Positions 1 to 7,689 of a DNA stretch of 64,000 nucleotides are shown here, piece by piece. The first letter of the stretch is position 1; each line of letters opens with the position of its first letter. The notes under the pieces were generated by a model that saw only the letters and a list, made by a program, of their open reading frames with translations, had not been told where the DNA came from and ran no database searches. The position numbers were made by a program, and so were the translations under genes. The stretch comes from Pseudobdellovibrio sp031428275 (lineage in GTDB: Bacteria; Bdellovibrionota; Bdellovibrionia; Bdellovibrionales; Bdellovibrionaceae), in assembly GCA_031428275.1 (NCBI GenBank), contig JANPPC010000001.1, positions 1 to 64,000 on the forward strand, in the 5' to 3' direction.

Positions 1-119
1 CTTTGGATCTGTCATTTCTGATTCTCACTTTCAATCCGTATCGGATTTATCGTTACAAATCAGGAAGCCTGTCTCATTTTGATAATCCAACTAGACTACG
101 AAATCTTCACCGCACTCCA

Positions 120-575
120 ATGGACTCATGCTCCCTTATGACAGCGATGAGAGAGACCTATCCTATTGTTACTTTTCCAGGGTTGTGGGATAAGCTTGGT
201 GAAAGTTTTCAATCGGGATTAATTATCTCCACAGCGATTGTTTTTGAGGAAATTGAAACCAATGAAGATCAGCTTTTGACTTGGGCAGAAGACTACAAAC
301 AGTTCTTTTTTAAGGTTGATAACAACTTGCTTCACGAAATGGCGTTAGTTACTACAAACTATCCGACACTGATTGATCACGCTGCTCCTAGAGATCAAGC
401 TGATCCTTATCTTATAGCATTAGCGAAAATTCATAAAGGTACTGTTGTTACTGAAGAGAAAATGGTCGGAGCAGGAGCACGTCTCTTGAAAATTCCAAAT
501 GTATGTCAAAGTATGAGTCTACCATCTGTAAAGCTTATCCAAATGATTCGACATTTAAATTGGAAGTTCCACTAG
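120..575 (+). CDS. DUF4411 family PIN-like toxin
   Basis: The protein of about 151 residues matches the DUF4411 pattern: an N-terminal acidic strand (MDSCSLM), the YPIVTFPGLWDKL segment, a middle EEIE acidic cluster, and a late ADPYLIALA helix. These supply the acidic residues expected of a PIN ribonuclease fold. The reading frame stays open to base 3 with a TTG codon, but homology only begins at the ATG at 120, so I prefer that start. DUF4411 proteins usually sit directly downstream of an antitoxin or XRE-type partner. Whatever lies upstream is outside the window, and the XRE gene on the other side is convergent. Function as a toxin is inferred from family membership. Confidence 0.72.
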   Translation: MDSCSLMTAMRETYPIVTFPGLWDKLGESFQSGLIISTAIVFEEIETNEDQLLTWAEDYKQFFFKVDNNLLHEMALVTTNYPTLIDHAAPRDQADPYLIALAKIHKGTVVTEEKMVGAGARLLKIPNVCQSMSLPSVKLIQMIRHLNWKFH

Positions 576-625
576 CAGTTCAGGATACTAAGCCCCGCTA
601 GCCCCGCTTGCAAACCCGAGCACCT

Positions 626-1000
626 TCAAATGTTCTTCAGGATTTGCGTCGCTACTTTTATTTTCTCATCAGAAATAGAAGCAACCAAATCCAGCAGCTC
701 TTGTCTGGGATCAACATTCTCAGCATAACGACGAACACGCTCATAAAAACTTTTCTGCTTAATATCGCCATAGATTAAAAGAAACCTATCCAATTTCTCT
801 GCAGTAGGGACATCAACGCGTCCGTTTTCTATGTGTGATATGTAAGAGTCAGAATAGCCCAACAGATTACCAGCTTTGCGCATCGACAAACCAGATTGGA
901 TTCGTAAGCCACGAAGAACCTTTGCGGCATCATTGTGGATTTTACGGCTCGTTCTCTTGCTCTGTGTTCCGCAAGAATTGACTACATGCTTAGTAAGCAC
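626..1000 (-). CDS. XRE-family helix-turn-helix regulator
   Basis: This is a 124-residue protein with a central Cro/CI-type HTH: LRGLRIQSGLSMRKAG, then LLGYSDSYISHIENGR, covering about residues 30-65. The C-terminal helical tail contains YAENVDPRQELLDL. The start is a GTG at 1000 preceded by AAAGGAT at good spacing. It converges on the DUF4411 gene with a gap of about 50 bases, so it is not the usual co-transcribed antitoxin arrangement. It may be a repressor belonging to an element now decayed, or a partner of a lost toxin. The DNA-binding role is secure; target and partner are unknown. Confidence 0.8.
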   Translation of the reverse strand: MLTKHVVNSCGTQSKRTSRKIHNDAAKVLRGLRIQSGLSMRKAGNLLGYSDSYISHIENGRVDVPTAEKLDRFLLIYGDIKQKSFYERVRRYAENVDPRQELLDLVASISDEKIKVATQILKNI

Positions 1001-1024
1001 TTAGTATCCTTTCCTCCGCTGATT

Positions 1025-1264
1025 TTATTGCGGTGTTGGCCTCCTCCACTTAAATTGGTTCTGATCCTCAGTAGAAAAGGCGTTTAGGCATACTCCGTTA
1101 TTGTTAGCAGCATCATAAGCTGTTAATATTTCTACAAATTCCGAGTTAATAGATTCGGGTAGTTGGAGAACAGAAGTTAAGCCTGTGGCACTACTTCTCC
1201 ACCATTTTTGACAATAGCTTCTGTCAGAAATGGAAAAATTAGAGAAGCTGAATAAATTTAACAA
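1025..1264 (-). CDS. doubtful small ORF
   Basis: An open frame of 79 codons with no recognised domain. The product is rich in S, N and W and ends in KWRRPTPQ. Those last codons run through the repeat at 1038-1050, so the C terminus may simply be read-through of an integration scar. It lies upstream of the XRE gene in the same direction with a 24-base gap. It may be spurious or a remnant. Confidence 0.25.
   Translation of the reverse strand: MLNLFSFSNFSISDRSYCQKWWRSSATGLTSVLQLPESINSEFVEILTAYDAANNNGVCLNAFSTEDQNQFKWRRPTPQ
1038..1050 (+). repeat. tmRNA-3'-end-like direct repeat, copy 1
   Basis: GGCCTCCTCCACT, preceded by GGTGTT. It closely resembles copy 3 at 4017 (CGTGT then GGCCCGCCTCCACT). 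CCTCCAC(CA) is the typical acceptor end of tmRNA, a common integration target. The identity as an att remnant is inference. Confidence 0.35.
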
Positions 1265-1357
1265 CTTGTAAAGTTGAAGATTGCGTAGATCAAGTTCTGT
1301 TTAATCATTCCAAATCATCGTAAATCACAGCTCTTGCATAGTCTTGTCGTAGAGTGC

Positions 1358-1381
1358 TGTCATAGAGATAAGTCTATGACA
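1358..1381. promoter_or_regulatory. inverted repeat upstream of a decayed gene
   Basis: TGTCATAGA and TCTATGACA form a perfect 9-bp inverted repeat around a GATAAG spacer, 17 bases before the ATG at 1398. Position and symmetry suit an operator for an HTH repressor such as the neighbouring XRE protein. A small hairpin is the alternative. No binding evidence exists in the sequence alone. Confidence 0.35.
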
Positions 1382-1397
1382 ATAAAATGAGGATCGC

Positions 1398-1987
1398 ATG
1401 GGTAAAGAAAAAGAATTAACTAACTCGGAAAAACTCTAGATCCGAATGGCTTAAAAAACAGGGTAACCTCAGTGTAGATTATTAATTAATTCAGACTATG
1501 ATTACATGGAACAAAAGAGTCATAAAGGGCAAAAGATTAAAACGATGGTTCATAATCAAATCATTGATGAAAATAGAAAAGTACAACCTGACTTTTCAAA
1601 AGAAGTTCACAGTTCAGGAATGTATGAAGATTTAATGGAATTAAAACAAAATCTCAAATTAACTCGTTTATTCAGGCATTTATTGATAGAAAGCCAACTT
1701 ACTTTTTAAAAGACAGTTCAAGCTCCGGAAAAGTTATTACTTTAGATTTTAAAACTTTATGGTCATCTGAGTATTTAAAAATTCTAACAGAAAGAAATAA
1801 TAAAACTGAACGCGAACCTTTTTTATTTCCACGTTTGAAAGAAGGTAGTTATAAAAAACTATCTAATGACGAAATAAAAAATTATATGCCTTCTAAAAAA
1901 GCTAAGAAAGCTCGTGGAGATGACGTTATTACTAAAATAACTAAGGGCCAATATAAGCAATCTGTACCTGACGCTGAAGACGATTAG
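1398..1987 (+). pseudogene. frameshifted gene of unknown family
   Basis: Several protein-like stretches in different frames follow one another here. The first is MGKEKELTNSEK from 1398, ended by TAG. The second runs 1506-1709 and contains DENRKVQPDFSKEV and MYEDLMELKQN. The third is a frame with no start codon ending at the TAG at 1985-1987; it contains QINSFIQAFIDRKPTYFLKD, KTLWSSEYLKIL and KKARGDDVITKITKGQY. The second and third overlap around 1640-1700 and join by a one-base shift. I do not recognise the family. The pattern indicates a single decayed coding sequence of roughly 190 codons, with at least two frame breaks. Confidence 0.5.
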
Positions 1988-2030
1988 GAATTAATATCTT
2001 GGAATTTTCCAAGATATCTTCAAGTGAAAG

Positions 2031-2447
2031 TTAATCTTCTAAATAAACCTTATGAGATTCGAACCAATCCATTAACTGTTCTTTTGTAACAGAACCAGCG
2101 GCGCAGTTTTCAATTACTTCAGCGAGTCCATTGATATTTTTTTCTTCATCAAGTGGATATTGAAGATCCATGCCGTGTTGATTTAAAAAAGTGATCGCCG
2201 TTAAAGCGCCAGTTCGTTTATTACCGTCGGTAAAAGCATGACTTTTAACTAAATAAAAACAAAGGGCCGCCGCGACTCGAGCAAGCCCACCATGAGCAAA
2301 TGGATATTCACCTGGATAAAAGGCAGTTGAAACTGCGCTTTCGACTTTGCCAATACCATTACAGTGATGAGGGTTTCCGCCTTGTTCACAAACATATTCA
2401 TTAACGGCTAATACGACTTCAGCCGTTGGAATAAAAATAACTCTCAC
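2031..2447 (-). CDS. doc: Doc-type Fic-fold toxin (death-on-curing)
   Basis: A 138-residue protein with the Fic/Doc active-site motif HAFTDGNKRTG at residues 70-80: His70, Asp74, Lys77, Arg78. The flanking helices are typical of Doc (LARVAAALCFYLVKS before, ALTAITFLNQHG after). Doc proteins phosphorylate EF-Tu and stop translation. The start is a GTG that overlaps the antitoxin stop by four bases (GTGA), the usual translationally coupled toxin-antitoxin layout. The motif is complete, so the toxin should be active unless neutralised by the product of the gene just upstream. Confidence 0.88.
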   Translation of the reverse strand: MRVIFIPTAEVVLAVNEYVCEQGGNPHHCNGIGKVESAVSTAFYPGEYPFAHGGLARVAAALCFYLVKSHAFTDGNKRTGALTAITFLNQHGMDLQYPLDEEKNINGLAEVIENCAAGSVTKEQLMDWFESHKVYLED

Positions 2448-2671
2448 TTCAATTTGTCCATCGCGTTTTTATGTTTAGAAAATGCTTTGGTAGCGGTTTC
2501 CATAAAATCAGCTTTATTAACCGGCGCAAGCTTAATGGTTTGTGGTTCTGAAATAAATTTAGAAACAGCCATGTTAATTAAATGCGAAAACTTGATGCCA
2601 TTAGCTTCAAGATATTTATCAACTTTTTCTTCTAGCTCTTCTTCAAAGCGTACAGTTTTTGGTAATCCCAT
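2444..2671 (-). CDS. ribbon-helix-helix antitoxin partner of Doc
   Basis: A 75-residue protein. Its N-terminal strand and two helices (LPKTVRFEEELEEKVDKYLE, then FSHLINMAVSKFI) have the ribbon-helix-helix DNA-binding pattern. A basic, flexible C-terminal tail (ATKAFSKHKNAMDKLK) would bind the toxin. An AGGAGG-like site (TGGAGGC) precedes the ATG. It is first in a two-gene unit with doc. Antitoxins of this type normally repress their own promoter, and a GTATT/AATAC inverted repeat lies 13 bases upstream of the start. The partner role is inferred from order and overlap. Confidence 0.8.
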   Translation of the reverse strand: MGLPKTVRFEEELEEKVDKYLEANGIKFSHLINMAVSKFISEPQTIKLAPVNKADFMETATKAFSKHKNAMDKLK

Positions 2672-2683
2672 AAAGCCTCCAGT

Positions 2684-2696
2684 GTATTAATAATAC
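2684..2696. promoter_or_regulatory. possible toxin-antitoxin operator
   Basis: GTATT-AAT-AATAC is a short perfect inverted repeat just upstream of the antitoxin ribosome-binding site, where RHH autorepressors normally bind. It is short and AT-rich, so chance is possible. Confidence 0.3.
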
Positions 2697-2929
2697 TACA
2701 TTTGAATACAAAATACCACAAATTTTATAAACCATTGAAAGTACTTACAAATTCGACGAAGTAAACATCCAGATTAGAGGTTTTTGAAACGCAGTTAGCC
2801 AAGTTAGCTATTATGAAAAATACAATTTAGAAAGTCGATAAAATTAATTATCAAGCGCGTGTCTGCGCAATTCACTTTCCATTTACTAAGTATGTAGTTA
2901 ATATGAACGGATTCTTTGGTGTCAGCGAC

Positions 2930-2942
2930 GGCCACCTCCACC
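2930..2942 (+). repeat. tmRNA-3'-end-like direct repeat, copy 2
   Basis: GGCCACCTCCACC followed by ATTTTTTT. It has the same CCTCCAC core as copies at 1038 and 4017. It separates the Doc/RHH module from the next decayed gene. An att remnant is inferred. Confidence 0.35.
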
Positions 2943-2988
2943 ATTTTTTTGTGTACCGGAGACTTTTTGGCTAAAAAATTAAAAATGA

Positions 2989-3228
2989 GCTCTTACTCCG
3001 AATGCGACAGTTCGTGGTAAACTTTCAAAAAAAGTAGATACTTTCCCTCAAATTTTTATCGATAAAGAGAACGATTTCGCCGCTATCAAAATCGCAAAAA
3101 GCAATTAACACAAGTCCCATGAAAAAGATGGATTTATTTTTTGTGAAGATGAATCTGGCCGAGCTATTGAGACTTATGTTTTGAATTTGAGTAAGTTACT
3201 TAAGTTATTAAAGAAGTTTCTTAATTAG
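2989..3228 (+). pseudogene. small gene remnant with in-frame stop
   Basis: One frame reads as a continuous protein of about 78 codons interrupted by a single TAA at 3106-3108. It contains KKVDTFPQIFIDKENDFAAIK before the stop and DGFIFCEDESGRAIETYVLN after it. There is no start codon at the left end, where a TGA precedes it. The second half vaguely resembles DUF2283-type small proteins (acidic strand, GRAIE, LNLSK), but I would not assign a family. The nonsense codon and missing start argue for a dead gene. Its end overlaps the 42-bp palindrome. Confidence 0.5.
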
Positions 3229-3251
3229 TTAACTAATTAAGAAACTTCTTT
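3210..3251. terminator. 42-bp perfect palindrome, bidirectional terminator
   Basis: Bases 3210-3251 read identically on both strands, centred on GTTAAC. This gives a perfect 21-bp arm hairpin with T-runs on both outer sides. It lies between the convergent remnant at 2989-3228 and the gene ending at 3266, so a bidirectional terminator is the simplest reading. Confidence 0.7.
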
Positions 3252-3265
3252 TTGTGGATCTCTTG

Positions 3266-3847
3266 CTATTTTGCTGGGGGAAAATAGGGAAGCGATGAGT
3301 GGTGAAGAACAATTCTCAACTGTCCTTTCTCATCTTTTTTAAATCCCCAAGTTTTATCAACGGAAGTTATGCTGCCGTCCTCTGCCGTGAAGAATACTTT
3401 CCCCATCGTGAGTCCCATACCACCATCAATTAAGACTGCATTATTCAAAAAGTCATATTTAACCCATCCTTTAATAGCAAAACCTTTATCGTTCGGGTAC
3501 TTTGGATTACCTCCTACGAAATAGGCAAGCGCACCTTCTCGGGTCGGTCTGAAGACTTGTTCGCCAGAGGTGAGAGTTGGTTTGAAAAGAACAGGGGCAA
3601 AGTTATAACCATAGGCTGTGTCTAACGCTTTTTCTGCCGTTTTTTTTGCTTTTGCAAATCCGTGTTTTTTATAATCAGCACTTATTTGAATGAGTGCTGC
3701 ACCCCAAGCTCTTTGAGCAGCCTCAATTTCGAGAGCTGTGATATTATTGTTTGTTACTGTTTCGCCGAATGAAGTCGAAGTTTTTTGCTCGGAGTAAGCA
3801 ATAGAACTTACGAGGAAAAAAATTGCAGATACGAAAAATAGTTTCAT
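3266..3847 (-). CDS. secreted NTF2/SnoaL-like protein
   Basis: A 193-residue protein with a clear Sec signal peptide (MKLFFVSAIFFLVSSIAYS). It then matches a conserved family recognised by AAQRAWGAALIQIS, AYGYNFAPVLFKPTL, TREGALAYFVGG, GFAIKGWVKYD, MGKVFFT and RIVLHHSSLPY. Members are often labelled phosphoribosyl-AMP cyclohydrolase in databases, but nothing of HisI is present; the pattern is that of a small NTF2-like barrel. An upstream ATG would give 14 extra residues. I chose the ATG at 3847 because AAAGGATT precedes it and the signal peptide starts there. It acts in the periplasm; substrate unknown. Confidence 0.78.
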   Translation of the reverse strand: MKLFFVSAIFFLVSSIAYSEQKTSTSFGETVTNNNITALEIEAAQRAWGAALIQISADYKKHGFAKAKKTAEKALDTAYGYNFAPVLFKPTLTSGEQVFRPTREGALAYFVGGNPKYPNDKGFAIKGWVKYDFLNNAVLIDGGMGLTMGKVFFTAEDGSITSVDKTWGFKKDEKGQLRIVLHHSSLPYFPPAK

Positions 3848-4016
3848 AACATAATCCTTTCGAAAATTATAGTTATGAAATGTTACCAAATAGCTTCAAA
3901 ACTTTGAAGACATTTTTAAGAGCTTCCGTTTCCTTAGCCAATTATAGGGATTGATTTTGACCCATTATTCACCCGATGCTATTTTCATCCAAACTTACGA
4001 TAGGTTAGTGCCGTGT

Positions 4017-4030
4017 GGCCCGCCTCCACT
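4017..4030 (+). repeat. tmRNA-3'-end-like direct repeat, copy 3
   Basis: GGCCCGCCTCCACT preceded by GCCGTGT. This is the copy closest to a canonical tmRNA acceptor end (GCCTCCACCA). It marks the last junction before the rsgA region. The att role is inferred. Confidence 0.4.
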
Positions 4031-4069
4031 ATTTAAACATTCAGATATCTGATATCAAGACATACGACG

Positions 4070-4306
4070 TTAGATATCCGCCGGGCGCCGAAAGTTAGGC
4101 GAATTTTTGATATCAGAATTAACTAACTTATAAAGATAAGCCCTTAACTGATCAGCAGTTTTAACCGCGGGTTCATCCGTAACTGTCAGCAATCTAAACA
4201 CCGTCTGACATTCCCTTAGCGATCCGTAGGCCGTCTGGAAGAAATGTCGCTTCTTATTCATCGAGGCTTTCGCATTACCTTCTGATAGATTTAAACGATC
4301 GTGCGA
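4070..4306 (-). pseudogene. truncated four-helix-bundle protein (S23-type)
   Basis: The frame reads DRLNLSEGNAKASMNKKRHF and then continues with FFQTAYGSLRECQ to a stop at 4070. NLSEGNAK...RRHFF...AYGSLRE is the signature of the small four-helix-bundle family related to 23S rRNA intervening-sequence proteins. The N-terminal third of the family is missing: a stop codon lies at 4307-4309, just upstream of the homologous part. An internal ATG at 4261 could still start a 63-residue product, but the first helix would be lost. I call it a 5'-truncated remnant. Confidence 0.6.
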
Positions 4307-4310
4307 TTAG

Positions 4311-4495
4311 GATATTTATAATAGAAAAGAAGGCCTTAAAGATATTTGGGAAATAGCTGACAGAGTTTTCGCATAGAGGAAGCTAAGGTGTTTCCTTCGT
4401 ATGCCGACATCTCCCCCCAAGATATCATCAAAAAACACGATTCCAAATTAGACTTTACTTGGACACGCAAATATAATTTCTATAATATTGAATAG
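4311..4495 (+). pseudogene. C-terminal remnant with a frameshift, family unknown
   Basis: Frame one reads YNRKEGLKDIWEIADRVFA and stops at 4374-4376. A one-base-shifted frame then continues with IEEAKVFPSYADISPQDIIK and ends in WTRKYNFYNIE at 4495. The two pieces read as one protein tail broken by a frameshift around 4370. No start codon or upstream part is visible, and the family is not recognised. With its neighbours it shows that this interval is full of dead genes. Confidence 0.45.
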
Positions 4496-4567
4496 TTAGA
4501 GCAACGGGACAGTCTCGATCATTTTTGTTAAAGTGGTGATACGGAACTTCCTACCGAAGGAGAAATT

Positions 4568-5551
4568 ATGAAAAATAAGCCTTCTTTAAATCCTTTTCTG
4601 CTATCCATCGGGTGGAACGAATTTTTTCAAGCAAGCTTGGACATTGTTCAAAGCGACGAACACGCGACCGAATTCGCGCCGGCCCGGGTGGTAAGCCAGG
4701 GGCGTGATAGTTACCGCGTGCTTGTGAAACCTGAATTGATTCTTGATGCGGCTGTGACCGGCAAATTACATAAAGTAGCTAAAGACGGCGCAGGGTTTCC
4801 TGCGGTCGGTGACTGGGTTGCGATCACGTTAAGTGAGGGCAATCGAAAAGCAGAAATTCACCGCGTGCTGGCGCGAAAGAGTATTATTCAGCGTCGGCGT
4901 GTGGGCAATACGCACGAAAATCAGATCATTGCCGCTAACGTTGATTTTATTATCATCGTCACTTCACTGAATGAAGACTTCGATCTTGAAAGACTCGGGC
5001 GTTACATCTCTTTGGGGCAAGAATCGGGCGTGACCCCCGTTCTGCTTTTGACTAAATCAGATCTGTGTCTGAATCCGCTAGAGTACACCGCAAAAATTAA
5101 ATCTCAATTTCCTGACGTCACATCATTCACGATCTCTGATCGGGACCCGACTTCGTTCGAAGCTCTGCAAGTTTTTTTCTCTGCGGGTATGGCTTCGGTG
5201 TTAGTCGGTTCTTCGGGTGTAGGCAAATCGACTCTTTGCAATTTTCTGATTGGTGCCAATGATCAAAAAACTTCAGAAGTTAGCGCTGAATCGCGAGGAA
5301 AGCACACGACGACCGCACGGTCCTTGTTAGTTACCCGGTGGGGCGGATTGGTGATCGATACTCCAGGAATGCAGGAGGTCGCAGTCGTTGGCGAAGTGAT
5401 GTCAGAGGGCTTTCCTGACATCGAAGATCTGATCTTGAAATGTAAATTCACAAACTGCCGACATGGTAAAGATCCTGGCTGTGCGGTCGTGCGCGCGCTC
5501 AAAGACGGCTCGCTTGATCTTAAAAGATGGAACACCTATCTTGCCCGATAG
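4568..5551 (+). CDS. rsgA: ribosome small-subunit-dependent GTPase A
   Basis: RsgA is a circularly permuted GTPase that checks late 30S subunit maturation. Seen here: an N-terminal OB-fold (residues 38-115), then G-motifs in permuted order. These are TKSD at 162-165 (G4), GSSGVGKS at 214-221 (G1), the GKHTTT switch at 244-249 (G2) and DTPG at 264-267 (G3). Zinc ligands Cys292, Cys297, His299 and Cys305 follow. The 327-residue protein stops soon after the zinc finger, so the C-terminal helices of many homologues are short or absent. An AAGGAG site precedes the ATG. It is the first clearly vertical, housekeeping gene after the decayed region. Confidence 0.95.
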   Translation: MKNKPSLNPFLLSIGWNEFFQASLDIVQSDEHATEFAPARVVSQGRDSYRVLVKPELILDAAVTGKLHKVAKDGAGFPAVGDWVAITLSEGNRKAEIHRVLARKSIIQRRRVGNTHENQIIAANVDFIIIVTSLNEDFDLERLGRYISLGQESGVTPVLLLTKSDLCLNPLEYTAKIKSQFPDVTSFTISDRDPTSFEALQVFFSAGMASVLVGSSGVGKSTLCNFLIGANDQKTSEVSAESRGKHTTTARSLLVTRWGGLVIDTPGMQEVAVVGEVMSEGFPDIEDLILKCKFTNCRHGKDPGCAVVRALKDGSLDLKRWNTYLAR

Positions 5552-5635
5552 TGCTAAGTAAAAAAACTAAATCTTGGATGATGCCTTCGACATGGATCAA
5601 GTTAAATTTTACCAGCTAATGGATGAGTGCTTTTG

Positions 5636-5818
5636 ATGAAGAAGATTGTTGGACCTGAGCAGGTCGAAAAAATTAAGCTCCAAATACTGAAAGAACATAT
5701 TACCAACCAAGACTTAAATTATTGTTTACGTACTATCGAATATCTTATTCAACCTCTTCGGCGTTCGACGGATGATATAGTAATTGAAGCACTCACGGCA
5801 AATAGAGTAATTTCTTAA
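5636..5818 (+). CDS. small hypothetical protein
   Basis: A 60-residue, highly charged, helix-predicted product (KKIVGPEQVEKIKLQILKEH near the start) with no known family. A tiny 14-codon frame (5592-5636, MDQVKFYQLMDECF) ends in TGA overlapping this ATG, so the start may be translationally coupled to a leader peptide. The GTG at 5627 is another possible start. No ribosome-binding site of strength is visible. It may be a real small protein or a remnant. Confidence 0.35.
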   Translation: MKKIVGPEQVEKIKLQILKEHITNQDLNYCLRTIEYLIQPLRRSTDDIVIEALTANRVIS

Positions 5819-6031
5819 ACAGGAGCTGGCTTGATTCAAATCTTCAAAGAAATCTCTATCGGCGGTTTATCAAAGGAAAAGTTGATGAATTCGTCTTTAT
5901 GATCTCAATTTCCCAAACCCCGCAACCCCAGCGAATCAAAAACCCAAAAAATAGCGCTCAGTGTAAAGGCTAACGGTGCTGATTATAAATCCTGTAGCAT
6001 GCGCTTAAGCTGAAATAACCAAAGGAAGTAT

Positions 6032-7105
6032 ATGTCTCAACTAAAAACATTTTTTAATCCGATCAAAATCGGAAGTCTTGAACTTAAAAATAAAATTGTT
6101 ATGGCGCCACTTACTCGTTGTCGTGCCGATGAAAATCATAATCCGACACCTATGATGGCAGAATATTATGCCCAACGTGCAAGTGCCGGCCTTATTATTG
6201 CCGAGGCCACGATGGTCATGGAACATAACTCATCTTTTAGTGGCCGAGAGCCTGGTATTTACTCGCAAGCGCAGATAGATGGTTGGAAAAAAGTGACTGA
6301 AGCGGTTCATCAAAAAGGCGGAAAAATTGTTTTGCAACTTTGGCATGGGGGTCGAGCGTGTCATCCATTTCTAAATCATGATCATATACCGGTCGCACCA
6401 AGTGCGATTGCCATTGAAGGTGAGACGTTTACTCCAAAAGGTAAAGTGCCTTATGTGACTCCAAGAGCGCTTGAACTGAACGAAATCCCTGGCATTATCG
6501 AGGGCTTTGTTATAGCTGCAAAAAACGCGAAGCTTGCTGGTTTTGACGGAGTCGAAGTTCACGGCGCCAATGGATATCTTCTTGATCAGTTCATGCGTGA
6601 ATCTGCAAATAAGCGAAGTGATATGTACGGCGGTAGTATAGAAAATCGTTGTCGATTACTATTAGAAGTTACTAAAGCGGTTATCAATGTTTGGGGAGCC
6701 GACAAAGTAGGTGTTCGTTTGTCGCCGCTAAATAGTTATAACAGTATGTTAGATTCTAACCCGCAAAAGCTGACCGGTTACGTTGTTTCAGAATTAAATC
6801 AGCTGAAGGTGGCTTATTTACACATGATGAGATCTGATTTTTTTGGAATCCAAAAGGGTGATGTCATGACCGAAGCCAGAGAATCTTTTACCGGAACCAT
6901 CATCGGAAATATGGGTTACGGTCCCGAAGAAGCAGCCGACAGCATTGAAAAGGGTTTAATTAACGCTATTGCCTTTGGCCATCATTATGTCAGCAATCCA
7001 AATTTAGTAGAAAAAATTAAAAATGGAGTTGCTTTAACCGAGCCCGATCAAAATACCTATTACACAAACGACGCTAGGGGATACACAGATTATCCTTTGA
7101 ATTAA
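6032..7105 (+). CDS. Old Yellow Enzyme family alkene reductase (NemA-like)
   Basis: A 357-residue FMN-dependent ene-reductase of the OYE family, which reduces activated C=C bonds, nitro groups and related electrophiles with NAD(P)H. Seen: the N-terminal barrel strand ELKNKIVMAPLTRCRA, WHGGRACHP, GVEVHGANGYLLDQFMR (residues about 170-190, with the His/Asn substrate pair), NKRSDMYGGSIENR, and the late phosphate-binding GTIIGNMGY. Length is normal. AAAGGAAG precedes the ATG and a strong terminator follows, so it is monocistronic. A second, divergent OYE lies at 12242. Confidence 0.92.
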   Translation: MSQLKTFFNPIKIGSLELKNKIVMAPLTRCRADENHNPTPMMAEYYAQRASAGLIIAEATMVMEHNSSFSGREPGIYSQAQIDGWKKVTEAVHQKGGKIVLQLWHGGRACHPFLNHDHIPVAPSAIAIEGETFTPKGKVPYVTPRALELNEIPGIIEGFVIAAKNAKLAGFDGVEVHGANGYLLDQFMRESANKRSDMYGGSIENRCRLLLEVTKAVINVWGADKVGVRLSPLNSYNSMLDSNPQKLTGYVVSELNQLKVAYLHMMRSDFFGIQKGDVMTEARESFTGTIIGNMGYGPEEAADSIEKGLINAIAFGHHYVSNPNLVEKIKNGVALTEPDQNTYYTNDARGYTDYPLN

Positions 7106-7112
7106 ACTTTCA

Positions 7113-7142
7113 AAAATGTGCTGTTATTTGACAGCACATTTT
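7113..7142 (+). terminator. intrinsic terminator of the OYE gene
   Basis: AAAATGTGCTGT and ACAGCACATTTT form a perfect 12-bp stem with a six-base loop, eight bases after the stop codon. Confidence 0.85.
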
Positions 7143-7251
7143 CCAGTTCGAAAGTGACTTGCATTTAAATCACTTAACTTTTTATAGTTCATTTAGAAGT
7201 GCGGCCGCGCTTTGGATTTAAAATGTAGACAGCTTGTGGTTTGTTAGTAAA

Positions 7252-7689
7252 ATGATAGACATGAATAGAGCAACTTTAAAAAGTAAGCTATGGAAACTAC
7301 TACTTCAGTTTATTGTACACTTCATTTGTGCTATGATCGGTGTACTTTTTTTCAATTGGTATTTTATATATAATTTAGAGTATCAAAAATTAGTAGCTTT
7401 GATATTAGTCATTGGGGCTGCGACTACCAGCGAGGCAATTAACGTAGCAGTTAGAATTGATCGCGCTGAACTTGAAAAATATGGCACACGACTAATCAGA
7501 TCATTGATCGCTATTTTTCGCTTCACTTTATCTATACTGCCGTTTCTCGCATTGCTTGTAGGTTTGCTATTTGGGGTAGAGCACCTCAAATTAATTGCGG
7601 GGAGTTATATTATCGCGGCGGCTTTAGCGTATTTTTTTGTACGTAGGTTCGGATACGTATTCATATATGATATTAAGGAAGACAATTAA
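7252..7689 (+). CDS. small multi-span membrane protein, unknown
   Basis: About 145 residues with four hydrophobic segments: FIVHFICAMIGVLFF, LVALILVIGAATT, FTLSILPFLALLVGLLFG and YIIAAALAYFF. A conserved-looking loop (RIDRAELEKYGTRLIRS) sits between the second and third. No family recognised. Candidate starts are ATG at 7252 or 7261, with upstream TTG less likely. No strong ribosome-binding site helps to choose. It is probably an inner-membrane protein transcribed alone. Confidence 0.6.
   Translation: MIDMNRATLKSKLWKLLLQFIVHFICAMIGVLFFNWYFIYNLEYQKLVALILVIGAATTSEAINVAVRIDRAELEKYGTRLIRSLIAIFRFTLSILPFLALLVGLLFGVEHLKLIAGSYIIAAALAYFFVRRFGYVFIYDIKEDN

Noticed and set aside
2454..2690. Plus-strand open frame opposite the RHH antitoxin
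   Set aside because: A shadow of the antitoxin gene; no ribosome-binding site and no homology.
3266..3847. HisI phosphoribosyl-AMP cyclohydrolase
   Set aside because: Relatives carry this name in databases, but the protein is exported and lacks the cysteine and aspartate metal motifs of HisI.
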